From: an uncultured Arsenicibacter sp.
GTDB lineage: Bacteria; Bacteroidota; Bacteroidia; Cytophagales; Spirosomataceae
NCBI RefSeq assembly: GCF_945952095.1
Contig: NZ_CAMFHL010000009.1
Location: 10,860 to 74,859 of the forward strand
Direction: 5' to 3'
Length of the DNA: 64,000 nucleotides
In this document: positions 51,743-59,637 of the stretch, piece by piece
How positions within the stretch are numbered: the first letter of the stretch is position 1
Layout: every line of letters begins with the position of its first letter
Made by a program: the position numbers and the translations under genes
The notes under the pieces: generated by a model
The model's input: only the letters and a program-made list of their open reading frames with translations
Database searches by the model: none
Told to the model about the DNA's origin: nothing

Positions 51743-54700
51743 ATGTTTTACGTACCTGCCCAATTGCCTTTTGCCCGACTGCGTCCTGATTTTGAGGGTG
51801 ACCTGTATTTCGACCAATCGCCTGAACACAGAGCGCAGCGGATGTTGTATGCCACCGATGCATCCGTTTATCAGGAGATGCCGGTTGCTGTGGCCCTGCC
51901 TAAATCTGTACAGGACCTGAAACGACTGGTCACGTTTGCCCGCGAACAACGGGTCGGCCTGATTCCGCGAGCCGCCGGTACATCGCTGGCCGGTCAGGTG
52001 GTGGGCAGTGGAATTGTGGTCGATATGTCCAAATACTTCGGGCAGATTCTGGCCGTAAATCAGCAGGAGCGTTGGGTACGCGTACAGCCGGGCGTCATCC
52101 GTGACGATCTGAATGCGCACCTGAAACCATACGGGTTGCTGTTCGGTCCCGAAACCTCGACGGCGAGCCGTGCGATGGTCGGGGGAATGATCGGTAATAA
52201 CTCATGCGGCCTGCATTCGATTGTCTGGGGAACCACCCGCGACCATTTGCTGGAAGTAAAAACGGTACTCAGCGACGGGGCCGAAGTAACGTTCGGGCCC
52301 TTGACCCGCGCGGAGTTTGACGCAAAATGCCTTGGTGAGCATGTGGCCAGTCCGCTCGAACAGCGGCTGTACCAGCAGTTCCGCGACTGGCTTTCAGATC
52401 CCGAACGGCGGGAGACAATCCGGACGGGCTATCCGAAACCCACCGTTTCGCGCCGGAACACAGGCTACGCCGTGGATGCGCTGCTGCCGTTTTTTGACGA
52501 ACCCGCTGTTGCGGATGTGTCAGTCATCCGGAACGAAATACGTGCGGATCTGCAATCCGCTTCTGTATTTAACTTCGCCAGCCTGATTGCCGGTTCGGAG
52601 GGTACGCTGTGTTTTGTCACGGAAGCAAAGCTGAATCTGCTGCCGCTGCCGCCGAAGGAAGTGGCGCTGGTGTGTGCCCATTTCCTGACCTTACGCCAGT
52701 CGCTGGAAGCCAATCTGGTAGCGCTGGCGCACCGGTGCATGGCCTCGGAACTGGTAGACGACTACATCCTGCAACTGACGAAAACCAATATTGAACAGGC
52801 CAAAAACCGGGGCTTTGTAGAAAGTCACTCGCAGGGCGGCGACCCGAAAGCGATCCTGATGGTTGAGTTTTTCGACGATACACTGGCGGGCGTGGAGGCG
52901 AAAGCCGGAAACTTTGTGGCTGCGCTACAGGAAAAAGAACTGGGCTATGCCTGGCCGGTGCTGTATGGTGAAGAAACCAAAAAACCGTGGAACCTGCGAA
53001 AAGCCGGTCTGAGTATTATGTACAACGTGCCGGGCGATGCTAAACCCGCCAACGTGATTGAAGACTGTGCCGTTGATCCGGTTGATTTGCCGGATTACAT
53101 CGATGAACTGGAGCACATGGCCATGGAGCGGCACGGCCTGGCGCTGGAATACTCGGCACACGCCGGTGCGGGTGAACTGCATGTGCTGCCGCTGATTAAC
53201 CTGAAATCGTCGGAAGGGCAGAAGACGTTCCGTGATCTGCTGGCCGATACAGCGGCGCTGGTTAAAAAATACGGCGGCTCGCTGTCCGGCGAACACGGCG
53301 ACGGCCGGTTGCGGGGCGAGTTCATTGCCTTTATGCTGGGCGAGGCCAATTACAAACTGTGTCAGGAGATTAAGATGCTCTGGGACGAGCCGCGCATTTT
53401 CAACCCCAACAAGGTGGTCGATACGCCGCCGATGAACCAGTTTCTGCGCTACGAAGCCGACAAGGCCATTCCGCAGCCTAAAACCGTGTTCGACTTTTCG
53501 GCGCATGGCGGCATGCTCGAACTGGCTGAAAAGTGCTCGGGTTCGGGCGATTGCCGCAAGACCGAAATTACGGGCGGAACGATGTGCCCGAGCTTTATGG
53601 CAACCCGCCGTGAACGGGATACAACCCGCGCCCGCGCCAACATGCTCCGGCATTTTTATACCGAAACGGATTCACCCGCCGAACACGATTATGAAGCGGT
53701 GAAAGAGGTGCTGGACCTGTGTCTGTCGTGCAAGGGCTGTAAAGCGGAGTGTCCGTCGAGTGTGGACATTGGCCGCATGAAGGCCGAGTTCACGCAGCAG
53801 CACTACCGCGAGAAAGGGGTTCCGCTGCGGGCACGGCTGGTGGGTAACTTTACACGGCTGATGTCGCTGGCCAGTCTGGCGCCGTGGGCCTACAATGCCA
53901 TTTATGACGCGCCGGCCCTGCGTCGGGTAGCCAACAAGCTGGTGGGCTTTCACCCTGAACGGACTATGCCGAGGCTGAGTGCCAAAACCCTGCGGGCATG
54001 GAGCAAGGGCAATAGACCGGCTTCTCCGGCGGTGAATGGTACGGCACTTTTCTTCTGTGATGAGTTTACGAACTTCAACGATGTGGAGGTTGGTCAGAAG
54101 GCCATTCAGCTGATGGAGCGGTTAGGGTATGCCGTGCAGCTGCCGGAACACGGGGAAAGCGGCCGGACCTATCTGTCGAAAGGGTTGGTGGACGATGCCC
54201 GTGAACTGGCAATCCGCAACGTAACCCTGTTCAAAGACCTCGTGAGCGAAGACCGGCCGTTGGTCGGACTGGAGCCGTCAGCCATTCTGACATTCCGCGA
54301 CGAATACCCGGATCTGGTGCCCGATGAGCTGAAAGCGGCTGCGCAGCACATTGCCCGCCACACCTATCTGTTTGAAGAATGGTTTGCCCATGAAGCGGAT
54401 GCCAAACGGATTCGTACCGAGGCGTTCCGTACCGACACGCGGATGATTAAGGTACACGGTCATTGTCACCAGAAAGCGTTATCGTCGCTGGTACCGGTGA
54501 AAAAAGCGTTGTCGTTGCCGAAAAACTATACGGTTCAGCTGATTCCGTCGGGATGTTGCGGGATGGCGGGTTCGTTTGGCTATGAGAAGGAGCACTATGA
54601 CTTATCGATGCAGATCGGTGAGCTGGTCTTATTCCCGACCGTCCGGCAGCAGCCCGCCGACGTGTTGATTGCGGCGCCGGGCACAAGCTGCCGCCATCAG

Positions 54701-54766
54701 ATTAAAGACGGCACCGGCCGCAAAGCACAGCATCCGGCCGAGATTTTGTTTGAGGCTTTGGTGTAA
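51743..54766 (+). CDS. FAD-linked oxidase with Fe-S domains (YdiJ/D-2-hydroxyglutarate dehydrogenase-like)
   Basis: A 1007-residue fusion of a flavin dehydrogenase and an iron-sulfur partner. Residues 1-590 are the PCMH FAD domain and oxidase C-domain (PRAAGTSLAGQVVGSGIVVDMS, GGMIGNNSCGLHSI, SGEHGDGRLRGEF). Two 4Fe-4S sets follow (CSGSGDC...CP and CLSCKGCKAECP), then CCG domains (GCCGMAGSFGYE). This is the layout of YdiJ-type D-2-hydroxyglutarate dehydrogenases, feeding electrons to the membrane. The DUF1338 gene ends 45 bases upstream, so the pair could run 2-oxoadipate to 2-oxoglutarate. D-lactate or glycolate remain possible substrates. Confidence 0.93.
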   Translation: MFYVPAQLPFARLRPDFEGDLYFDQSPEHRAQRMLYATDASVYQEMPVAVALPKSVQDLKRLVTFAREQRVGLIPRAAGTSLAGQVVGSGIVVDMSKYFGQILAVNQQERWVRVQPGVIRDDLNAHLKPYGLLFGPETSTASRAMVGGMIGNNSCGLHSIVWGTTRDHLLEVKTVLSDGAEVTFGPLTRAEFDAKCLGEHVASPLEQRLYQQFRDWLSDPERRETIRTGYPKPTVSRRNTGYAVDALLPFFDEPAVADVSVIRNEIRADLQSASVFNFASLIAGSEGTLCFVTEAKLNLLPLPPKEVALVCAHFLTLRQSLEANLVALAHRCMASELVDDYILQLTKTNIEQAKNRGFVESHSQGGDPKAILMVEFFDDTLAGVEAKAGNFVAALQEKELGYAWPVLYGEETKKPWNLRKAGLSIMYNVPGDAKPANVIEDCAVDPVDLPDYIDELEHMAMERHGLALEYSAHAGAGELHVLPLINLKSSEGQKTFRDLLADTAALVKKYGGSLSGEHGDGRLRGEFIAFMLGEANYKLCQEIKMLWDEPRIFNPNKVVDTPPMNQFLRYEADKAIPQPKTVFDFSAHGGMLELAEKCSGSGDCRKTEITGGTMCPSFMATRRERDTTRARANMLRHFYTETDSPAEHDYEAVKEVLDLCLSCKGCKAECPSSVDIGRMKAEFTQQHYREKGVPLRARLVGNFTRLMSLASLAPWAYNAIYDAPALRRVANKLVGFHPERTMPRLSAKTLRAWSKGNRPASPAVNGTALFFCDEFTNFNDVEVGQKAIQLMERLGYAVQLPEHGESGRTYLSKGLVDDARELAIRNVTLFKDLVSEDRPLVGLEPSAILTFRDEYPDLVPDELKAAAQHIARHTYLFEEWFAHEADAKRIRTEAFRTDTRMIKVHGHCHQKALSSLVPVKKALSLPKNYTVQLIPSGCCGMAGSFGYEKEHYDLSMQIGELVLFPTVRQQPADVLIAAPGTSCRHQIKDGTGRKAQHPAEILFEALV

Positions 54767-54804
54767 GGATTACTTCAGGTAAGGGCTTCCGTTCTACTGA
54801 GTTC

Positions 54805-55194
54805 TTACCTGATTCCTTCATTTGCAAAATAATCACGGGTAATCTGAAGAAATGTACGGGCATCATCCAGTAAAAGATGGGCTTCTGCTTCAGTCAGGTA
54901 GCTACTCTTATCATAATCAGCCGACTGCCGCATAGCAAAGGCATTGCCGAAAATTTTACTTGCCTGTACATCCATCTTACCTGTTTTAATGAACAACTCA
55001 CTGAATTTAGCCCGAGCTGCCTGGTGTTTTTTAGTATAAACACCTTCTGATGCTAACAGCGCAGAGGCGCAATAATAGATAGCATAGTAAGCTCGGTTAG
55101 CTAGTGCCAGTACATGGTTATGCTGAAGTAATAAATCGGCTGCGTTCAACGCATCTTCAGCATGATCGAGATAGGTATTAATAGATTCACTCAT
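54805..55194 (-). CDS. HEPN domain protein (partner of a minimal nucleotidyltransferase)
   Basis: A 129-residue all-helical HEPN protein (YLDHAEDALNAADLLLQHN, NRAYYAIYYCASALLASEGVYTKKH). In many HEPN/MNT pairs the HEPN protein is an RNase toxin and the MNT protein modifies it to block it. The HEPN RNase motif R-x4-6-H is not clear here (closest is R at 34 with no fitting H), so it may be one of the non-nuclease forms. It begins in the last codon of the MNT gene (overlap ATGA). The region is visibly A+T-rich. Confidence 0.85.
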   Translation of the reverse strand: MSESINTYLDHAEDALNAADLLLQHNHVLALANRAYYAIYYCASALLASEGVYTKKHQAARAKFSELFIKTGKMDVQASKIFGNAFAMRQSADYDKSSYLTEAEAHLLLDDARTFLQITRDYFANEGIR

Positions 55195-55517
55195 ATCGAA
55201 ATTCCGTGTCTGCGGGCTTCCTGATAAACCGGGATTGAGGATGTTTGATACTTTGTGTAAGATACCGGAATGGGTGAAAGTACCATGCCGTATTTCAGTA
55301 GCAAAGGGGTTTCTATGTCCGAAATACGCCGTATTTCAGTAAATGTACTGACATGATCGTCATTCAGAAGTACCATCAGATCAATATCCGAGTCTTCATT
55401 AAAATCTCCTCGTGCGTAAGAACCGAATAAGACAAGATCGGCCAGACGGTTACCGTAAAGCTTTTTCAGCTCTTGTTTAAACTCGTTAATAATAGGTTCA
55501 ATCTTACTTTCGATCAT
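55191..55517 (-). CDS. MNT-type minimal nucleotidyltransferase
   Basis: A 108-residue protein with the nucleotidyltransferase signature GSYARGDFNEDSDIDL (32-47; catalytic D44 and D46). Alone the domain transfers nucleotides to protein; in HEPN/MNT pairs it is the antitoxin, adding AMP to the HEPN toxin. The start at 55517 drops 12 residues from an upstream ATG. It is four-base overlapped with the HEPN gene and stands between the dehydrogenase and the PqqB-like gene, in an A+T-rich patch. Confidence 0.88.
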   Translation of the reverse strand: MIESKIEPIINEFKQELKKLYGNRLADLVLFGSYARGDFNEDSDIDLMVLLNDDHVSTFTEIRRISDIETPLLLKYGMVLSPIPVSYTKYQTSSIPVYQEARRHGISI

Positions 55518-55586
55518 GCGTCCTGAGGTGATTGTATAAGACCAGATGCACAAATGCTATCTGTAGATAAATATAAGAATATTGTA

Positions 55587-56516
55587 TCACAACCCCAGCC
55601 GTTGGCCCTGCTCGGCCAGATGAAAGCCGTTCTTTTCGATCAGCTGCTGTGCCGGACTGCCCTTCTGTAAGGCCGGATTGGTGTGATTGAGATGGATGAA
55701 GTATACCTTTCTGCGTTCGGTCAGTGGTAATTTGGCGAGCCGCTCCATGGTTTCCTGCACAAACGGGTGCGGAATTTCTTTCATCGGTCGGCCCGGAATT
55801 TCACCGTCGGCAAAAAACGTCGCATCGATCAGCACATAGTCGTTGGCCTGGATAATCGCTTCAATCGGCCGTTCCCACTGTTCCCATTTGTCGATGTCGG
55901 GAATAAATACCGCTTTCCGGTTAGGCCCTTCAATCCGGTAGCCGACCGTTTCGGTGTATTCCGCGCGGTGCGGCACCAGCAGCGGTGTAACCCGCAACCC
56001 CTGACTGATCTGCAGGGTACTATCGGCTTTAAGCGGTTGCAGGGCAATATTCGACAGCTTCAGTAACTGGTTCCAGGGCCCGAATTGCCGCACAAAGCCC
56101 TGCATCTGCGGCATGGCATATACCTTTACCTTTTGTGCGCCCATGGCCTCCCGCCCCAGATGCATCAGTCCGGAATAATGGCCGATATGGCCGTGGGTGA
56201 TGAAAATGCCGTCAAGCGGTTTGGTAGCCGGTGCGGGGGACGTTTGCTGAAGCCACCGTAACTGCTCCCGGAAGTCGGGGGTGGCGTCGAACAGCCAGCG
56301 TTTGCCGGACGCCGGTTCAACCAGCCCCAGACACGACACGTATCGCCCAAGTGCCGGATTTGCCCAGACCGGTGCGCAGCAGGATTTTTCACACCCTGCC
56401 TGCGGATAACCGCCGTCCTGCGCCACGCCCAGCACCAGCAAAAACGGCTGGTCAGTCGATTGGGCCAGCACGGAAACCTGCAGCAAAAGGAACAGACCGG
56501 AGAAAAAGGATTTCAT
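55587..56516 (-). CDS. Exported PqqB-like metallo-beta-lactamase fold protein
   Basis: A 309-residue protein with a signal peptide (MKSFFSGLFLLLQVSVLAQ) and a metallo-beta-lactamase fold. The metal motif is THGHIGH (H-x-H-x-x-H with I where most have D), as in PqqB, and the start GVAQDGGYPQAGCEKSCC matches PqqB's cysteine-rich opening. PqqB acts on a PQQ precursor in the cytoplasm; this one is exported and no other pqq gene is near, so it probably has another substrate. Other landmarks are PHRAEYTETVGY, IDATFF and HLNHTNP. Confidence 0.88.
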   Translation of the reverse strand: MKSFFSGLFLLLQVSVLAQSTDQPFLLVLGVAQDGGYPQAGCEKSCCAPVWANPALGRYVSCLGLVEPASGKRWLFDATPDFREQLRWLQQTSPAPATKPLDGIFITHGHIGHYSGLMHLGREAMGAQKVKVYAMPQMQGFVRQFGPWNQLLKLSNIALQPLKADSTLQISQGLRVTPLLVPHRAEYTETVGYRIEGPNRKAVFIPDIDKWEQWERPIEAIIQANDYVLIDATFFADGEIPGRPMKEIPHPFVQETMERLAKLPLTERRKVYFIHLNHTNPALQKGSPAQQLIEKNGFHLAEQGQRLGL

Positions 56517-56555
56517 AGGCAAACGGTTATCAGTGCCGGAAGTTAATTAAAAACC

Positions 56556-56732
56556 GACAGGATTACGGGATGAACAGGAGACTTGCATCTAACGAATAGG
56601 TAAAACGGAAATCATGTAATCCTGTCAAAAGAAAGACAACCGGAGACTTGCAGAACTGCGCCTTACGAACGGACAAAACGAAAATCATGTAATCCTGTCA
56701 AAAGAAAGACAACCGGAGACTTGCAGAACTGC
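56556..56732. repeat. Tandem direct repeat with AATCCTGT words ahead of mcrB
   Basis: A 51-base segment at 56609-56659 is repeated exactly at 56682-56732 (period 73), with a third, partial unit starting at 56577 (GGAGACTTGCA; also at 56642 and 56715). An inverted version of the core (GACAGGATTAC) begins near 56556. No spacers or CRISPR features. It fills most of the 274-base space between two divergent genes. Confidence 0.8.
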
Positions 56733-56790
56733 TCAAAAAACTGTCCGAAAAATTGTAGTTTAGCCGACTTTGTCTCAGATTAAATACCGC

Positions 56791-58380
56791 ATGATTGCCG
56801 ACAATCCGCAACAACACCTCGTCGAACGTATCCGGGCCATTGACCACCCGGAAGCCATCCGGCGCTACTTCGGGTTACTGAAAGAGCTGATCGATATTGT
56901 GAATCTGCCGAACGGCGATCCACGGCTGGCGTTTGTGGTCCGGAAAGATAAAACAGCGATTGCGGCCAATGTCAATTTTTTTCAGGCGTTACGACTCCAC
57001 AAACCCCGCTACGGAGAGGTCGAATACTGGCTGACGGTTAAGCGCGATTGTCAGGAAAAGCTAAGCCGCCTCGATATTGCTGAGTTTATTCCGCTGACGG
57101 AAAAATCAGACTATGTATCGGCGGTGTTCGGTCAGGCCAATGTGCACCTGCTCACCCATCCGGTGTTGCGGAAATGCTGGGAAGACTGCCTGCTCGAACT
57201 GGCCGAAAACAGCAAACGGGGCCCGCATACGGCGCTGCATAACCCTGCCGTCTATAAAGCGGCTGAAGACGAAGCCTATCTGAGCGATCTGCTGCGGCTG
57301 GCGGACGACCCGACACTGGCCGAACGGGGGCTGACCGCTGAGGTACAGGAAGAAGCAGGGGCCTATACCGCACCGGTACCGTTACAGCCCGATCAACCCC
57401 GGAACCTGATCTTATACGGCCCGCCTGGTACCGGCAAAACCTACACGACCCGCCACGAGCTCAGCAATGAAACCGCCGATTTTGTGACCTTTCATCCGGC
57501 GTTCAGCTACGAAGAGTTTGTGGAAGGCATCCGGCCGGAGACAATGGGCAATCAGGTGCTGTACCGCGTCCGGAAGGGCTTGTTTTACCGCGCCTGCCAG
57601 AACGCCCTGCAAAAAGCCGGTTATCCGACCATGGCCGATTGCCTGAACGACAGCGCCGGCAGCCGGCAGCGTAAACTGGCGCAGGCCCCGCCGCACTTCC
57701 TGATCATCGACGAAATCAACCGCGCCAACATTGCCAGCGTCCTTGGCGAACTCATTACCCTGCTCGAAACCACCAAACGGCTGGGGCAACCCGATGAGGT
57801 CTGGCTGACGCTGCCCTACTCGCAGGAACGCTTCGGGATTCCGGGTAATCTGTATGTGGTTGGCACCATGAATACCGCCGACCGGTCAATTGCCCTGCTT
57901 GATCTCGCGCTGCGCCGCCGGTTCAGCTTTCGGGAGGTGCTGCCTAACCCCGCGTTGCTGGCACCCATTGACGGGATTGACATGACAGCGTTGTTGCGGG
58001 TAATCAACGAACGGATTGAATACCTGTATGACCGCGACCACCAGATTGGCCATGCCTACCTGATGGGCATCGAAACAGTGACAGAGCTCTGTGCCGTGTT
58101 CCGCGACAGCATCATCCCGCTGCTACAGGAGTATTTTTATGGCGACTGGCGGAAAATACAGTGGGTACTTGGTGATCATAAGGCGTGGGGTAAAGCACCG
58201 GAACAACGGCTGATCTGGGTCAAAAAGCAGTACACCCCAACCATGACCCGCGACCTGTTCGGCGAAGATCCCGAAGTCGCCGACGAGGTAGTGACCTACG
58301 AAATTAACCCGCATCTGGTAAGCGGTGCTTTTGATGAAGTTCCCAAAGAGGCATTTAGCCACATTTACCAGCGGCCGTAA
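56791..58380 (+). CDS. mcrB: McrB-like GTPase subunit of a McrBC restriction system
   Basis: A 529-residue AAA+ protein of the McrB type. The P-loop GPPGTGKT is at 210-217, the Walker B FLIIDEINRAN ends at D307/E308, and the McrB signature MNTADRS is at 360-366, followed by the arginine-rich ALRRRFSF. McrB reads modified cytosine with its N-terminal domain and drives cutting by McrC. The first 200 residues here show no DUF3578-like domain that I recognise, so what it reads is open. No mcrC is adjacent; one lies at 4053-5342. TTG 56770 would add seven residues. Confidence 0.85.
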   Translation: MIADNPQQHLVERIRAIDHPEAIRRYFGLLKELIDIVNLPNGDPRLAFVVRKDKTAIAANVNFFQALRLHKPRYGEVEYWLTVKRDCQEKLSRLDIAEFIPLTEKSDYVSAVFGQANVHLLTHPVLRKCWEDCLLELAENSKRGPHTALHNPAVYKAAEDEAYLSDLLRLADDPTLAERGLTAEVQEEAGAYTAPVPLQPDQPRNLILYGPPGTGKTYTTRHELSNETADFVTFHPAFSYEEFVEGIRPETMGNQVLYRVRKGLFYRACQNALQKAGYPTMADCLNDSAGSRQRKLAQAPPHFLIIDEINRANIASVLGELITLLETTKRLGQPDEVWLTLPYSQERFGIPGNLYVVGTMNTADRSIALLDLALRRRFSFREVLPNPALLAPIDGIDMTALLRVINERIEYLYDRDHQIGHAYLMGIETVTELCAVFRDSIIPLLQEYFYGDWRKIQWVLGDHKAWGKAPEQRLIWVKKQYTPTMTRDLFGEDPEVADEVVTYEINPHLVSGAFDEVPKEAFSHIYQRP

Positions 58381-58381
58381 G

Positions 58382-58495
58382 GCCACAAAGGCACGAAGAA
58401 AAGAAGCAGCACGAAGGTTTTATCTCAGAGTTTACGTGTCTTGTCTTCCTATAAGAAAACTTCGTGCTGCTTCCGGTCTTTTCGTCTTCGTGGTA
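58382..58495. repeat. Interspersed repeat, ACCACAGAGG family (copy 2)
   Basis: Outer halves read CCACAAAGGCACGAAG and TTTTCGTCTTCGTGG; inside, GAAGCAGCACGAAG (58403-58416) pairs perfectly with CTTCGTGCTGCTTC (58460-58473). It lies right behind mcrB and before the dehydrogenase gene. Confidence 0.7.
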
Positions 58496-58565
58496 TGTTT
58501 CCTGCTTTCGGGGTAATTATAAATTGTTTCTTTCTACTTTAGCAATAAAGACCCTTATCAGCTTT

Positions 58566-59597
58566 ATGAAAGCACTCGTATTAACAGAATACAATCATTT
58601 TGACGTGCAGGAGGTTCCGAAACCTGCGCCTGGCCCGAACGACGTACTGGTGCGTGTGCAGGCGGTCGGTATTTGCGGGAGCGACGTACATGGGATGGAT
58701 GGCAGCAGCGGCCGCCGGATTCCGCCGATTATTATGGGCCATGAAGCCTCAGGTGTCATTGCCGAAGTAGGGGAGGGTGTCCGGAACTGGGCTACCGGTG
58801 ACCGTGTCACGTTCGATTCAACGGTATATGCACTCGATGACTGGTATAGCCGGCGGGGACAGTATAACCTGAGCGATGGCCGCGAAGTGGTAGGGGTATC
58901 TACGCCGGATTTCAAACGCCACGGTGCCTTCGCCGAATATGTGGTTGTGCCGCAGCATATCCTGTATGCCATTCCCGATAATGTTTCCTTCACACAAGCT
59001 GCCCTTGTCGAACCGGTTGCGGTGGCGCTGCATGCGCTGAGTCTGACGCCGGTTCAGATCAACGATTCGGCCGTAGTGGTCGGGGCGGGCATGATCGGCC
59101 TGTTTGTGATTCAGGCGCGGAAACTGGCCGGTTGCGGTACCATCATTGCCATTGACCTGGACAACGACCGGCTGGCTCTCGCCAAATCGCTGGGCGCAAC
59201 CGTCACGCTGAATGCCGGAACGGATGAAGTGGTGAAGCAGGTGCAGGCGCATACCCACGGGCGTGGTGCCGATGTGGCCTTTGAAGTAGTCGGAGCGGGG
59301 CCAACCGTCCGGACGGCGATTGAGTGTGTCCGTAAAGGGGCGACCGTTACGCTGGTGGGCAATCTGGCACCGAACGTAGAAATCCCGTTGCAGGCCGTTG
59401 TAACCCGTCAGCTGCGGCTACAGGGCTCCTGTGCTATCAACGGGGAATACGAAGCCGCCCTGGCCCTGATTTCGTCGGGCCGGATGAATGTCGGAGCTAT
59501 TCTGAGCGCCGAGGTACCGTTGACCGAAGGTCCTGACTGGTTTAAACGGCTTTACCAGAAAGAAAAAGGCCTGATCAAGGTCGTGCTGAAGCCCTGA
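58566..59597 (+). CDS. Zinc-dependent polyol-type dehydrogenase lacking the structural zinc site
   Basis: A 343-residue MDR alcohol dehydrogenase related to sorbitol/galactitol dehydrogenases. Catalytic zinc ligands C37 (GICGSD) and H59/E60 (GHEASG) are kept, as is the Rossmann motif GAGMIGL. The lobe that usually carries four zinc cysteines, here residues 88-104 (YALDDWYSRRGQYNLSD), has none. The rest of this loop is normal in length, so the cysteines were replaced, not cut out. The substrate is probably a sugar alcohol or 1-phosphate. It is followed after 40 bases by an amino-acid permease. Confidence 0.92.
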   Translation: MKALVLTEYNHFDVQEVPKPAPGPNDVLVRVQAVGICGSDVHGMDGSSGRRIPPIIMGHEASGVIAEVGEGVRNWATGDRVTFDSTVYALDDWYSRRGQYNLSDGREVVGVSTPDFKRHGAFAEYVVVPQHILYAIPDNVSFTQAALVEPVAVALHALSLTPVQINDSAVVVGAGMIGLFVIQARKLAGCGTIIAIDLDNDRLALAKSLGATVTLNAGTDEVVKQVQAHTHGRGADVAFEVVGAGPTVRTAIECVRKGATVTLVGNLAPNVEIPLQAVVTRQLRLQGSCAINGEYEAALALISSGRMNVGAILSAEVPLTEGPDWFKRLYQKEKGLIKVVLKP

Positions 59598-59637
59598 TTT
59601 ACGTATCGCTTATCCTATAACAACCTGAACAGACTAC

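Noticed and set aside
51113..52120. Minus-strand frame of 335 residues
   Set aside because: Spans the junction of two clear plus-strand genes and encodes no known fold.
56556..56732. Possible small CRISPR array
   Set aside because: Units of 65-73 bases without unique spacers, only two to three copies, no cas genes: a tandem repeat.
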